DNA from: Nitrososphaerota archaeon
GTDB taxonomy: Archaea; Thermoproteota; Nitrososphaeria; Nitrososphaerales; UBA183
Length of the DNA stretch: 64,000 bases
Reading direction: 5' to 3'
Assembly (NCBI GenBank): GCA_029784795.1
Contig: JAFMAW010000001.1
Location: 62,001 to 126,000 of the forward strand
Shown here: positions 1 through 7,473 of the stretch, in pieces
Position numbering within the stretch: the stretch's first letter is position 1
Layout of the letters: each line of letters opens with the position of its first letter
The notes under the pieces: model-generated
The model's input: only the letters and a program-made list of their open reading frames with translations
The model's database searches: none
Told to the model about the DNA's origin: nothing
Program-made: the position numbers and the translations under genes

Positions 1-1
1 C

Positions 2-154
2 CTACCCAAGGGGTGCAGGTACAGCAACAGGTGCAAGTACGCCTTCGGGCTCTGCAGGGAGAAGGCCCCCGCGCTTGCATCGGCCGGAGGGAGGGAGGTG
101 GCCTGCTTCCTATATCACAAGGAAGAGAAGAGCACCCCGGCGCCCGTGCGCTAG
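2..154 (+). CDS. Oligopeptide/dipeptide ABC transporter ATP-binding protein, C-terminal end (partial)
   Basis: Only the last 50 codons lie in the window; the reading frame enters at base 2 and stops at TAG 152-154. The peptide has the cysteine pattern of the C-terminal oligopeptide-transporter domain of DppD/OppD/OppF ATPases: a proline-lysine-glycine-cysteine start, then R-C, L-C and a final V-A-C-F-L-Y block. In that family the cysteines bind a 4Fe-4S cluster behind the ATPase domain. The protein would energise peptide import at the membrane. Its stop overlaps, tail to tail, the stop of the small membrane-protein gene on the other strand. The Walker motifs lie outside the window, so the call rests on the C-terminal domain alone. 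Confidence 0.7.
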   Translation, partial: LPKGCRYSNRCKYAFGLCREKAPALASAGGREVACFLYHKEEKSTPAPVR

Positions 155-435
155 GAGAGCGCTAGGTTGGACACCAGCAGCACGACCAGGACGAGGTAGC
201 CGACGGCGAGCCAGGCGGAGCTAGGCTCCCCACCGGAGCGCCTAGATCTGTACAGGTAAGACATCATGACGAAGGCGAGCAGGTCGACGCTGAGGTAGAG
301 CGCGAAGGTGTCGGTCGCGGACTGCGTGAGAGGGTTGAGCAGCCAGATGACCACGATGGAGGTCCCCTGCAGGGCGACGAGGAAGACCACCTGGATAGCC
401 AGCAAGGTCGCTGCGATCCTCAATTGCCCCTCCAT
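151..435 (-). CDS. Small membrane protein at the end of the cytochrome bc-type operon
   Basis: This 94-residue protein has three hydrophobic segments (about residues 5-33, 45-60 and 74-93) and a short basic loop with several arginines between the second and third. I do not recognise a family. It starts at ATG 435, inside the last codons of the cytochrome b gene (16-nt overlap), so the two are probably translated together. The position suggests an accessory subunit or assembly factor of the quinol-oxidising complex, but that is inference from context only. Confidence 0.6.
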   Translation of the reverse strand: MEGQLRIAATLLAIQVVFLVALQGTSIVVIWLLNPLTQSATDTFALYLSVDLLAFVMMSYLYRSRRSGGEPSSAWLAVGYLVLVVLLVSNLALS

Positions 436-1895
436 CCCGCTTCGAGGACCCTGACCCTCCGCTTGATGTTCCCAGTCCTGAGGTCAAGCCTGTAGATGAG
501 GAAGACGCTCCCTAGCAGGTCGAGGCCGAGGAGCACGGCGGAGACGCTCACCACTTCCAGGCCGGCGACAGAAAGGCCGCCCATCAGGAGCCCTGCGGAG
601 CCGTTCACCAGCGTCCCGACCGAGAAAGCGCCCAGGGCGACCAGCCCAGTGAACGCGAGCCCGTTCCTCAGCTCCGAGGAAGGTATGCTCTTCGCTGGCG
701 CCAGCGCAAGCCTCCCCTTGGCCCTGGAATACATCAGCCTGTAGACCAAGGCCGAGCCCACCGCCATCAGCAGGGCTGTACCGCCTACCACCAGCGCGGC
801 CTGTTCTACGGGGATGATCATTCCCGGCGTCACCAGGCCCCAGTAAGAGAGGACCACTACCTCCGTCACGAATATGACTCCCAGGGTGGTGTAGACCGGC
901 CTCTTGGAGATCTCCCTGTTCTTGCCCCGGTCGATGAACGGGAGTATGATCAGGAGGACAAAGATCGCTGACACCACGGTGAGCGCCATGGCAAGGCCAG
1001 TGGAGCCCTCGAATATCTTGATCTTGAGGACCTGGTAGACCCAGAGGAAGTACCAGTCGGGCTGGGGGATGAACTGCGAAGCGGCCGCGGGGGTATACTG
1101 GGGCGGGAGGTTGAGCGGGAACAGGGCGGATATCAGCAGCATCCCGGCCCCGAAGAGCAGTGACAGCTCGAAGAGGTACATGGTGACGTCCGGGAAGATG
1201 GGGGAGAGCTTCGGCTTGGGCTCGGCGGGGGACCCGCTCGTGGGGTCGGCCACTCCGTGGGCTTCGAGCATGTACATCTTCGCCACCAGGAGTATCAACA
1301 GCGCCGCTGGGAGGAGCATGACGTGCAGGTCGAAGAACCTCAGGAGCTCCGCCGAGTTCCCTCCGTTGCCGACTATCAGGAATGTCAGGAGAGATGAGAT
1401 AGGCTGGGGGAGGGCGGTGACCATCCCTATCCCGACGTCGGTGGCTGACTTGGAGACGACCGTCCAGGGGAGCAGGTATCCTGTGAATCCGAACCCCAGG
1501 GTCACGAAGCCCATCAGCATCCCTATGATCCACATGGCTTCCCTGGGCTTCTTGTGGACAGACACGAAGTACCCCCTCATCATGTGCATGAACGCGAGCA
1601 TGATCATGGCGTAGGCCGTGTAGAGGTGGATGGTCTCAAGGAACCTGCCGTTGTAGACGCTCTGGAAGACGTACTGGGTGGACGAGTACGCCTGGGTCGG
1701 GCTGGGGACATAGTAGAGCATCATGATTGCCCCTGTCACACCCTGGATGACGAAGGCTACCACCGCCAGGGCGCCCAGCCAGTAGAACGGGCTCAGTGCG
1801 TAGCGCGGGACCGGCCGGAGGAGGGGGTAGCTCAGGCCGAACCTCGAGTCGAACCAGCCAGCCATCCGCTGAATTAGACCGGACTTTTCTGCCAC
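420..1895 (-). CDS. Cytochrome b of a Rieske/cytochrome b quinol-oxidising complex
   Basis: This membrane protein of about 491 residues oxidises quinol and passes electrons to the Rieske protein while moving protons. Helix B carries His90 and His104 (13 residues apart, as in cytochrome b/b6). Helix D carries His191, but the expected fourth haem ligand 15 residues later is Lys206. The Qo-site motif is P-D-W-Y at 279-282, a known variant of PEWY. The subunit IV-like half and extra C-terminal helices are fused in one chain. I chose GTG 1895 because GAGGT lies about 9 nt upstream; ATG 1865 is the alternative. The gene overlaps the Rieske gene's end closely and belongs to the cupredoxin-Rieske-cytochrome b operon. 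Lys for His is the odd point and could alter or abolish one haem. Confidence 0.9.
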   Translation of the reverse strand: MAEKSGLIQRMAGWFDSRFGLSYPLLRPVPRYALSPFYWLGALAVVAFVIQGVTGAIMMLYYVPSPTQAYSSTQYVFQSVYNGRFLETIHLYTAYAMIMLAFMHMMRGYFVSVHKKPREAMWIIGMLMGFVTLGFGFTGYLLPWTVVSKSATDVGIGMVTALPQPISSLLTFLIVGNGGNSAELLRFFDLHVMLLPAALLILLVAKMYMLEAHGVADPTSGSPAEPKPKLSPIFPDVTMYLFELSLLFGAGMLLISALFPLNLPPQYTPAAASQFIPQPDWYFLWVYQVLKIKIFEGSTGLAMALTVVSAIFVLLIILPFIDRGKNREISKRPVYTTLGVIFVTEVVVLSYWGLVTPGMIIPVEQAALVVGGTALLMAVGSALVYRLMYSRAKGRLALAPAKSIPSSELRNGLAFTGLVALGAFSVGTLVNGSAGLLMGGLSVAGLEVVSVSAVLLGLDLLGSVFLIYRLDLRTGNIKRRVRVLEAGWRGN

Positions 1896-1908
1896 CTGAT
1901 CCACACCT

Positions 1909-2553
1909 CTATGTCGAGCTGACCAGGGTTCCGCCCTGGAGGTCGTCCGCCACATCGGTGGACCCTGTGTCATGGCCGAATATCGTGGGCGGCCCCATGC
2001 CCACCGCATAGATGTCTCCGGACGAGTCGGCCTGTAGCTGGACCTGTGGCGCGGGCCTCGGAGCAGGCCCTCCGATCACCTTGCCAGCCTCGAGCAGGTC
2101 GTAGACGCTCCCGTGGCATGGGCAGTATCCTACGGGGGCAGGGGCGACGAAGGATGGGTTCACAGTGGGGGACTTGCCCGCGGCGACGAACCCCCATATG
2201 CACCCAAGGTGTTGGCAGATCTGGCTGAACGCAACGATGTCGCCGTCGGGCCCTACGCCGCCCTCGGCCTTCTGGCCGAGCTTCACTAGGATGTTCGGCT
2301 CGTTGCCGAGCGGATAGTTGAATATCACAACGACCCCAGTGGAGAGCTCCGACACGCTCGAGATCTTGACACGAGGGAAGCTTGTCTGCGGTCCAGACGT
2401 AGTGGGGACCGCAGGAATCACAACGGACTTCATCACCGAAGCTATCCCCCCCACGGCGAGGGCGCCGGAGATGGCGGCAGCTATCTTCAGGAACTCCCGC
2501 CTCGACTTGTCAGCCTCTCCTCCGGTTGAGTCCCCAGGCTGTTCAGCGCTCAC
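1909..2553 (-). CDS. Rieske iron-sulfur protein
   Basis: This 214-residue protein carries the 2Fe-2S cluster that takes electrons from quinol at the cytochrome b Qo site. Cluster box 1 is C-Q-H-L-G-C (Cys113, His115, disulfide Cys118) and box 2 is C-P-C-H-G-S (Cys144, disulfide Cys146, His147), all complete. The N-terminus has a twin-arginine motif S-R-R-E-F-L-K (residues 17-23) followed by one hydrophobic segment, so it is probably exported folded and stays anchored. It lies 42 nt after the cupredoxin gene and just before cytochrome b, and shares the promoter at 3307-3342. Identification is secure; the redox potential and exact electron acceptor are not known from sequence. Confidence 0.95.
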   Translation of the reverse strand: MSAEQPGDSTGGEADKSRREFLKIAAAISGALAVGGIASVMKSVVIPAVPTTSGPQTSFPRVKISSVSELSTGVVVIFNYPLGNEPNILVKLGQKAEGGVGPDGDIVAFSQICQHLGCIWGFVAAGKSPTVNPSFVAPAPVGYCPCHGSVYDLLEAGKVIGGPAPRPAPQVQLQADSSGDIYAVGMGPPTIFGHDTGSTDVADDLQGGTLVSST

Positions 2554-2595
2554 TGGTTCCAGGTCACCGCTCCCAGAGCATGCGTCGCCGGTATT

Positions 2596-3282
2596 TCAGC
2601 TCGCCACCAGCGAGCCGGTCATCCAACCGGAGGATGACATCGCCCCCAGCGTGCCGTCGGGGCCGAAGCCGCAGCGGGTCTCGCAGAACCAGAAGTAGGA
2701 CCCGGCCTGGCCCACCTTGAAGTAGGCGACCACCGTCGAACTGAGCGGCACAGGGATGTTGAGGTTGAGCGCTGGCACGGTGAAGGTGTGGGCGATTTCA
2801 GAGAGCGGGACCGAAGTGAGGTTCGCTCCGCCCTTCAGCACTATTCCGGACGGGCCCTGGCTGGCGTTGACGTTGTCGTTGGAGGTCACGTAGATACTGT
2901 TGCCTGTGGTCCCGGACACGACGTTGTCGTTGGGGAGCACGAGGGACGCGTTGCCGTCGTCATAGCAGACGATCACCAGCTTGATCAGGCGATTCGCAGG
3001 GAGCGAGATCTTCGCCGTGGACTCCAGGCCGTTTGGGCCGAGAACGAAGAAGGCGGGTTGGTCTTTGACGGTGGAGTTGAACACGCTGTTCGTCGTGATG
3101 ACCAAGGTCACCACATAGGGGGAAGCAGCGGTGGAGTTGGTGGTCGGAGTCACCGTCGTGGTGGACACGACCTTTGACCCGACTCCGCCGACTGCAAGCG
3201 CCGCGCCAAAGCCGGAGATGACGAGGGCTACCGCAAGCACCGCAACGGTAAGGCCTCCGATTAGGGTAGTCCGAGTGCTCAA
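2596..3282 (-). CDS. Membrane-anchored cupredoxin-like protein, first gene of the respiratory operon
   Basis: I start this gene at TTG 3282, giving 228 residues: a CTTATATC box centred 28.5 nt upstream predicts a leaderless transcript there. The longer ORF from ATG 3318 would read through that TATA box. An N-terminal hydrophobic anchor is followed by a Thr/Ser-rich linker and a cupredoxin fold. Possible copper ligands are His in I-A-H-T-F, two cysteines in C-E-T-R-C-G-F-G, and two methionines 11 and 17 residues after the second cysteine. The C-x3-C spacing resembles the CuA site of cytochrome oxidase subunit II, but the second CuA histidine is absent. A paralogue at 15134-15727 keeps the same spacing. 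It probably accepts electrons from the Rieske/cytochrome b complex outside the membrane. Confidence 0.8.
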   Translation of the reverse strand: MSTRTTLIGGLTVAVLAVALVISGFGAALAVGGVGSKVVSTTTVTPTTNSTAASPYVVTLVITTNSVFNSTVKDQPAFFVLGPNGLESTAKISLPANRLIKLVIVCYDDGNASLVLPNDNVVSGTTGNSIYVTSNDNVNASQGPSGIVLKGGANLTSVPLSEIAHTFTVPALNLNIPVPLSSTVVAYFKVGQAGSYFWFCETRCGFGPDGTLGAMSSSGWMTGSLVAS

Positions 3283-3306
3283 GTACCAAAACCGGTCTTT
3301 CAATAT

Positions 3307-3342
3307 GATATAAGACATCGGGTCGATTCTCAGAATTGAAAA
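3307..3342 (-). promoter_or_regulatory. Promoter with inverted-repeat operator for the cupredoxin-Rieske-cytochrome b operon
   Basis: Read on the minus strand, an imperfect inverted repeat TTTTCAATTCTGAGAA (3342-3327) is followed by exactly 12 nt and then the TATA box CTTATATC (3314-3307). The start codon TTG 3282 lies 28.5 nt from the TATA centre. The same repeat and the same 12-nt spacing occur at 15753-15788 and 16080-16115. A position just upstream of BRE/TATA fits an activator or a repressor; the sequence does not say which. Confidence 0.7.
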
Positions 3343-3879
3343 CTGGGCTCAGCAGAGAATCTCGCTTCAGGTGTCCGGCATGAATGCGATTCCGTGCTTG
3401 GTGCGCTCAAGATTCCTTCAGACACGGTGCCTTGACGGCACCCACCTTCGCGCTGTCCCTCAGGGGGGTGTAGGCTGTCCTCTCCATCGGGCAGAAGGTC
3501 CTGCACGTCACGTCGACGCGGGGGTCTCCTCCCACGACGAAGGCCCTGACCGCGAATTGCATCCCTGCCCGCTGATGCTTGTCCAGAACCAACGGTGCCC
3601 GCGGATTGATTCAAAACTTTCGGCATGGCATTCAGTTATGACAGTGCGTCTTGAAGAGCACCGAGTGCAGCTTTGGTTCAACATGCCATAAACGACTCAC
3701 ACTTGGCGGTGTTCCCATTGGCCAGCATCAGAAGTCGGTAAAGGCCCCCCAGCGTCCTTGCCTGCGCGCTCGTCCTCCTAGCACGAGGCGCAGAAGCCTA
3801 CTTGAAGGATAGAAATGCCAAGTAATCCGCGAGAGTCAGGTTCGAATCCTTTCGCCACAAAGACGTCCGTTTGTCGTGA
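3319..3879. other. Intergenic stretch without a convincing gene
   Basis: Apart from the operator at its left edge and a tRNA-like remnant at its right edge, I find no supported gene. A 61-codon minus ORF (3407-3592) has plausible composition and several cysteines, but no promoter of the usual spacing and no recognisable family. It may be a decayed gene. Confidence 0.4.
3808..3857 (+). other. Decayed tRNA-like remnant (T-arm), A
   Basis: The string GTCAGGTTCGAATCCTTTCG contains a tRNA T-loop (TTCGAAT) with a partly pairing T-stem, but no acceptor stem or D-arm can be built. It lies just beyond the 3' end of the first vapBC pair. Two similar remnants lie behind the next two minus-strand genes or pairs. 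Confidence 0.35.
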
Positions 3880-4251
3880 CTAGACGAGGGCGACTCCAGG
3901 AAGCCCTTTGAGATCCTCATCACTGGTGTACAACACGGCCGAATTCTGACGGGCAGCGGCATAGACGAGCGCGTCCGCCATGTGCAGCCCGTGCTCGAGA
4001 CTGTAGTCTGCCGCCTCCAAAGACAGGGTCTGGTCTGCGACCACGACCTTGGTTTGGCTGAGGGCCGCTACCGCCTCGAGCGCCTTCTCTTCACCTTTGA
4101 CTCCTTTCACCTTCTTGTAGACCTCGTAGAGCACCACCACCGAGGTCACTAGATCCTCGGGCTTCTCGGCGTCAATGAGCCGGTTGTACGCGGGGGCCTT
4201 CGGGCCGCTTGTGAACCTCTCAATCCAGCCGTAGCTGTCCACGCTGATCAA
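3880..4251 (-). CDS. vapC: VapC-type PIN-domain toxin
   Basis: This 123-residue PIN-domain protein is predicted to cleave RNA, usually tRNA or mRNA, when freed from its antitoxin. The acidic metal-binding residues fit the fold: Asp5 near the N-terminus (I-S-V-D-S), a glutamate in L-Y-E-V-Y, Asp in M-A-D-A-L and a late Asp in T-S-D-E-D. Its ATG overlaps the antitoxin stop by 4 nt, the usual coupled arrangement. It forms the first of two unrelated VapBC pairs in this patch. The RNA target cannot be told from sequence. Confidence 0.85.
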   Translation of the reverse strand: MISVDSYGWIERFTSGPKAPAYNRLIDAEKPEDLVTSVVVLYEVYKKVKGVKGEEKALEAVAALSQTKVVVADQTLSLEAADYSLEHGLHMADALVYAAARQNSAVLYTSDEDLKGLPGVALV

Positions 4252-4457
4252 GCACTATCGCTCTCGTCCCTAAGCTCCTTGACATCGAGTCCGGGGACCA
4301 TCCCCTTTGTCTTGCTCAGGGGACGCACGGGCACGTACTGCAAGATTCCATGCTTTGCTATAGCCACCATCTTATCGCCCGGTTTGATGTGCGCCTCTTC
4401 CCGCAACTTCTCGGGAATAACTACTTGATACTTCCGCGAAACTTTCACTGTTTCCAT
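4248..4457 (-). CDS. vapB: VapB-type antitoxin with AbrB/SpoVT domain
   Basis: This 69-residue protein begins with a swapped-hairpin AbrB domain (V-S-R-K-Y-Q-V-V-I-P-E-K-L-R), which binds operator DNA. Its C-terminal third should wrap the neighbouring PIN toxin. It precedes vapC with a 4-nt overlap. A TATA-like GCTTATATCG sequence near 4487-4497 lies upstream, so the pair probably has its own autoregulated promoter. Confidence 0.85.
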   Translation of the reverse strand: METVKVSRKYQVVIPEKLREEAHIKPGDKMVAIAKHGILQYVPVRPLSKTKGMVPGLDVKELRDESDSA

Positions 4458-4584
4458 CGTTCGTCTAGTCGTTCAACGTGCAGACTATCGATATAAGCCT
4501 TTCATCGCAAAGATCAATTTGCCTCGGGAGACTGCCGTAACTGAAGGAGAGTGCATTACGGACGGGATAGGGTACAGACCTATT

Positions 4585-4603
4585 GTGGGTTCGAATCCAA
4601 GCC
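4585..4603 (+). other. Decayed tRNA-like remnant (T-arm), B
   Basis: GTGGGTTCGAATCCAAGCC contains an intact T-loop, but the two halves of the T-stem no longer pair fully and no complete tRNA can be folded. It lies 15 nt beyond the stop of the second PIN toxin, a position equivalent to remnant A. Confidence 0.35.
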
Positions 4604-4617
4604 AGGATAGGACGTGT

Positions 4618-5058
4618 CTAGTTCGATTTGACCCTTTGACCGCGGACCCTCTTCTGACGTCCCAGTAAAGAGAGGGCCCCCTTGACTGTGACCACCTGGG
4701 TGCGACCGAACTTGCCGAGCTCCAGCAAGTGCTTGTCACCAGTGACGAGGGTATCAGCGTCTCCGGCCCTCGCCGCAGCTAAGACATCGCCATCGGCGTC
4801 ACCCAGGACTTGAATTGTTCCCTCGGGCACTGTGAAGGTCGCCCTCGACAGAACCGCACCCAGGAATGATGCAACATCGTCGTCGTCCACATACCTCTTG
4901 ATCTTATCGTCCGAGCTCACCAGCGAGAACTCGGCAACTATGCGCTCTGAAAGGATCAGAGTGTGTCTGGCGCCGAGAAGGGCGTTCATCAACTTGCGAG
5001 GCTTTCCGCCTCTTATGAGCGCCGATATGAGGACGTTCGTGTCGAGGACTGCCCTCAT
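4618..5058 (-). CDS. PIN-domain toxin of the PIN_3 (COG1569-like) type
   Basis: This 146-residue protein has the PIN core: M-R-A-V-L-D-T-N-V-L-I-S-A-L at the start, a glutamate in I-V-A-E-F, and the acidic pair in D-A-D-G-D-V-L-A-A-A plus T-G-D-K-H-L-L-E. These motifs are typical of the PIN_3 family of putative ribonuclease toxins. It follows an AbrB-type antitoxin gene after 8 nt. It shows little similarity to the first PIN protein, so this is not a recent duplication. A basic C-terminal tail (K-R-V-R-G-Q-R-V-K) may contact RNA. Confidence 0.8.
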   Translation of the reverse strand: MRAVLDTNVLISALIRGGKPRKLMNALLGARHTLILSERIVAEFSLVSSDDKIKRYVDDDDVASFLGAVLSRATFTVPEGTIQVLGDADGDVLAAARAGDADTLVTGDKHLLELGKFGRTQVVTVKGALSLLGRQKRVRGQRVKSN

Positions 5059-5066
5059 CGTAGAAG

Positions 5067-5339
5067 CTAACTCTTCACGTGTCTGTATTTCTGCACGAGC
5101 TCTTCTATCTCTGCCTCTCCGAGCTTCCCGAACTTAGCCTTCCTGGCATCGACCCGCCTATAAATCGCCTCCAGCGACTTCTCGACTCCCTCGACTTCGA
5201 GCTTCTTCATAATGAGCGCATCCTCGTACTGATATACCAAGAGCTTACTCTTTGCTCCGATTCGAAGCTTTTGTCTTATGTCCTGGGGAATGACGACCTG
5301 GCCCTTGCTGCTTACGACCACGACATCAGCTTTCTCCAT
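5067..5339 (-). CDS. AbrB-type antitoxin of the second PIN module
   Basis: This 90-residue protein starts with an AbrB/SpoVT hairpin (V-V-V-S-S-K-G-Q-V-V-I-P-Q-D-I-R), followed by a charged helical region that should bind the downstream PIN toxin. It starts at ATG 5339. A TAAAAAG box near 5373-5380 could be its promoter. The two antitoxins in this patch share only the AbrB core. Confidence 0.8.
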   Translation of the reverse strand: MEKADVVVVSSKGQVVIPQDIRQKLRIGAKSKLLVYQYEDALIMKKLEVEGVEKSLEAIYRRVDARKAKFGKLGEAEIEELVQKYRHVKS

Positions 5340-5644
5340 GCCGACTCACTTAGCGTTCTTACTTTCTTACCCTAAAAAGTTTGCCCGGACCCACGTGTGG
5401 TAGGGATCAATGCCGCAACTCTCGGCGATGAACAGGGGCAAGTTGTAGTAATTCACATTGGCCGATCACTTCACATCAGTCTGAAGCCGTGCCAAAGAAT
5501 CGCCTGACTCGGGCTACTCGAGCTAGACGGAACCCATTCCGAACTATTTCAACGCGGGCCCAGTGGGGTCTGGACTCGTAACAGGTTCGAATCTGAATGG
5601 CGGGGGAGGTACGCAACGTCGTGCTCGCCTAGCGCCGTCGTGGG
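5340..5644. other. Intergenic stretch containing tRNA-Thr-like remnant C
   Basis: No gene is visible. Bases about 5553-5600 hold a block resembling the 3' half of a tRNA: CTCGTAA (5575-5581), like a Thr(CGT) anticodon loop, runs directly into AGGTTCGAATCTG (5583-5595), a T-loop with a broken stem. The variable region is missing, so it cannot be functional. Confidence 0.35.
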
Positions 5645-5941
5645 TTAGTGCTTGGCTTCGAGTTCGCGCATTCTCTCTTCGATGACCGCGACACGTTGGG
5701 TCACATCCATTCGCTTGTCCAAGCCGTCAATCTTGGTCTCGAGTCGCTTGTCCAGAGACTCTATCTTCTCGTCTAGTCGTCCTATTTCGGAATGAACGGC
5801 TCTGAACTCTCCTTCTACTTTGCTCTCGAACCCACCAACCTTCGCATCGAGCGCTTTTATTTCCCCTTTCAACTCGTTCATCTGAGGGAGGAGCACCCGT
5901 TCGAGCCAGCCGGGGACCTTCGTGGCCATCATAAATAACAA
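5645..5941 (-). CDS. Coiled-coil protein of unknown function
   Basis: The product is about 95 residues (start at one of the clustered ATGs near 5929-5941). After a short hydrophobic N-terminus it is an almost continuous heptad-repeat coiled coil with repeated D-E-K-I-E-S-L-D-K-R-L-like units, rich in Glu, Lys, Leu and Asp. I recognise no catalytic motif. It lies between the second toxin-antitoxin pair and tRNA-Arg and reads in the same direction as the toxin genes, so it probably belongs to the same accessory patch. Confidence 0.6.
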   Translation of the reverse strand: MLFMMATKVPGWLERVLLPQMNELKGEIKALDAKVGGFESKVEGEFRAVHSEIGRLDEKIESLDKRLETKIDGLDKRMDVTQRVAVIEERMRELEAKH

Positions 5942-6010
5942 GGCGCGGTCTGCTATTTAACAGCCACAAATCTACGGCTTTGCTCACAGGTGATGTCCGG
6001 AGAAACTGAA

Positions 6011-6100
6011 CGGGCCCGGTGGGATTCGAACCCACGGTCTCTGAGCTTTCGCGCTTCAGCTTCGGAGGCTGACGCCCTGTCCGTGCTGGGCTACGGGCCC
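6011..6100 (-). tRNA. tRNA-Arg (anticodon CCG), with about 15 extra nt in the variable region
   Basis: The acceptor stem GGGCCCG/CGGGCCC pairs over all 7 bp, with discriminator G. The D-stem GCCC/GGGC, anticodon arm TCAGC-CTCCGAA-GCTGA and T-arm GTGGG-TTCGAAT-CCCAC are all intact. The anticodon reads CCG (Arg). Between the anticodon stem and T-stem there are 20 nt instead of the usual 4-5. Removing 15 nt from the start of this region leaves a normal AGACC variable loop. This suggests either a small non-canonical intron or an unusually long variable arm. Confidence 0.8.
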
Positions 6101-6143
6101 GCGTCACCCTTCTGGGGCCGACGAGTTAAGCACGCCTCCAATC

Positions 6144-7373
6144 TCACTTCGCAGCCGCGCCGGTCACCCCGGGCGGGGGCCTGTACCTCTTGAAGAACCA
6201 CCAGTAGAGGCCGAGGTTGAGCGCGAGGACCACCCCGTACAGCGCGAACGGGTAGTCTATGGCCAACGGATCGGCGTCCGCGGCCGCGAACTCGAACCCT
6301 GAGAAGTAGGTGCCGCCTGACGAGGCCACGAGCCTGGTCGTCTGGTTGATGCCGAATGCGGTCCCCCTCTCGTCTCCGGAGACCATGTCCATCATGGCCG
6401 CCTGCTGGACCGGCAATGCCATCACCCTGGTGGCAGGCAGCAGCAGATAGATCGAGAGGGACACCGGGAACAGGCGGATCAGGGGCATCAAGACAGAAAG
6501 CACCACCGAAAAGCCGCGGGTGGCCAGCATCCCGCGGAGGAATCCCAGTCGCCTCTCTATCCTAGGGGCGAGGAGGAGCGCGAAGGACGCTATGAGCCCA
6601 GACGCGGCGGCGAAGACGTTCATCTCCTGCCTGGTCACCCCATAGAGCACGATGAAGAACGGTATCAGGAAGGGGGTGACCAGGCCCTGGCTCAGGCCGT
6701 TCAGCATCCCAGTGATGCTGAATTTGCCTATGGCCGAGCCAGACTTTATCCTGAACGAGCGCCGCACAGACTTCTCCATCCTCACCAGTGGAGTGAGAAG
6801 CACCGAGGCCGCGCCCAGGACGGCGGCGACCGCGAAGACGTCCTGTATCGCACCGAAACCTCCGAGGTAGGCGCCTCCGGCTGAGGCGACGCCCGATATG
6901 AACGCCAGGAGCGAGTAGTATCTGGTCCTGTCCTTCCTCGACGTGAGCTCCGTGGTGAGGATGGATTGTATGGGCTGGGCCGCCCCTCCGACCCCTCCGC
7001 CGGGGAGGGACCCCGTGGCTGAGATCCCGCCGACGATCGCCGCGACGAATAGCGAGGGGACGCTGGTGCTCGCCACCACCAGGAATGCGGACAGCGGCAG
7101 GAGCGCCAGGGCGACCACGAACGAGATCCTCCTCCCCACCAAGTCTGCGGCGACCCCCACGCCGAGCCCCATGAGGGCAGTGGCCATCGTCGCGGCGGAG
7201 TACATCACCCCCAGGATGAAGGTGCCCAAGTGCAACTCGGTGAGCACCAGGAACGGGAACGCGACGTTGATCATCCCTGCGGCCACGCTCCTGAGGACGC
7301 GAAGGGCGGCGAGGTAGCCCAGGGACCGCTTGTCCGTCTCGTGCTCGCTGTTCACAGGCTGGTCGCCGCTCAA
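6144..7373 (-). CDS. Major facilitator superfamily transporter
   Basis: This 409-residue protein has about twelve transmembrane segments and the MFS loop 2-3 signature G-V-A-A-D-L-V-G-R-R-I-S-F (residues about 72-84). The start is TTG 7373, about 33 nt after a CTTATAGC box (7410-7403), consistent with a short or absent leader. It is transcribed divergently from the heterodimeric ABC exporter. Substrate cannot be deduced; the family includes drug and metabolite efflux pumps, and the adjacent exporter fits an efflux role. Confidence 0.85.
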   Translation of the reverse strand: MSGDQPVNSEHETDKRSLGYLAALRVLRSVAAGMINVAFPFLVLTELHLGTFILGVMYSAATMATALMGLGVGVAADLVGRRISFVVALALLPLSAFLVVASTSVPSLFVAAIVGGISATGSLPGGGVGGAAQPIQSILTTELTSRKDRTRYYSLLAFISGVASAGGAYLGGFGAIQDVFAVAAVLGAASVLLTPLVRMEKSVRRSFRIKSGSAIGKFSITGMLNGLSQGLVTPFLIPFFIVLYGVTRQEMNVFAAASGLIASFALLLAPRIERRLGFLRGMLATRGFSVVLSVLMPLIRLFPVSLSIYLLLPATRVMALPVQQAAMMDMVSGDERGTAFGINQTTRLVASSGGTYFSGFEFAAADADPLAIDYPFALYGVVLALNLGLYWWFFKRYRPPPGVTGAAAK

Positions 7374-7473
7374 GGTACGAAGATGCCCCGCCCAGGCTGG
7401 TCGCTATAAGTCGGGGGTTTCGCGGTTTTTAAGAAGCGAGCACGGCGGGGCTACAATCCAGCGGTCCGTGTTG

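Noticed and set aside
2960..3289. Alternative-frame ORFs across the cupredoxin, argS, hyf, cox and similar genes
   Set aside because: In GC-rich DNA, long open frames arise opposite or beside real genes; these are Arg/Pro/Gly-rich and lack domain features.
3407..3592. 61-codon minus-strand ORF as a real gene
   Set aside because: It has no promoter at the usual spacing, no recognisable family, and its region otherwise looks decayed.
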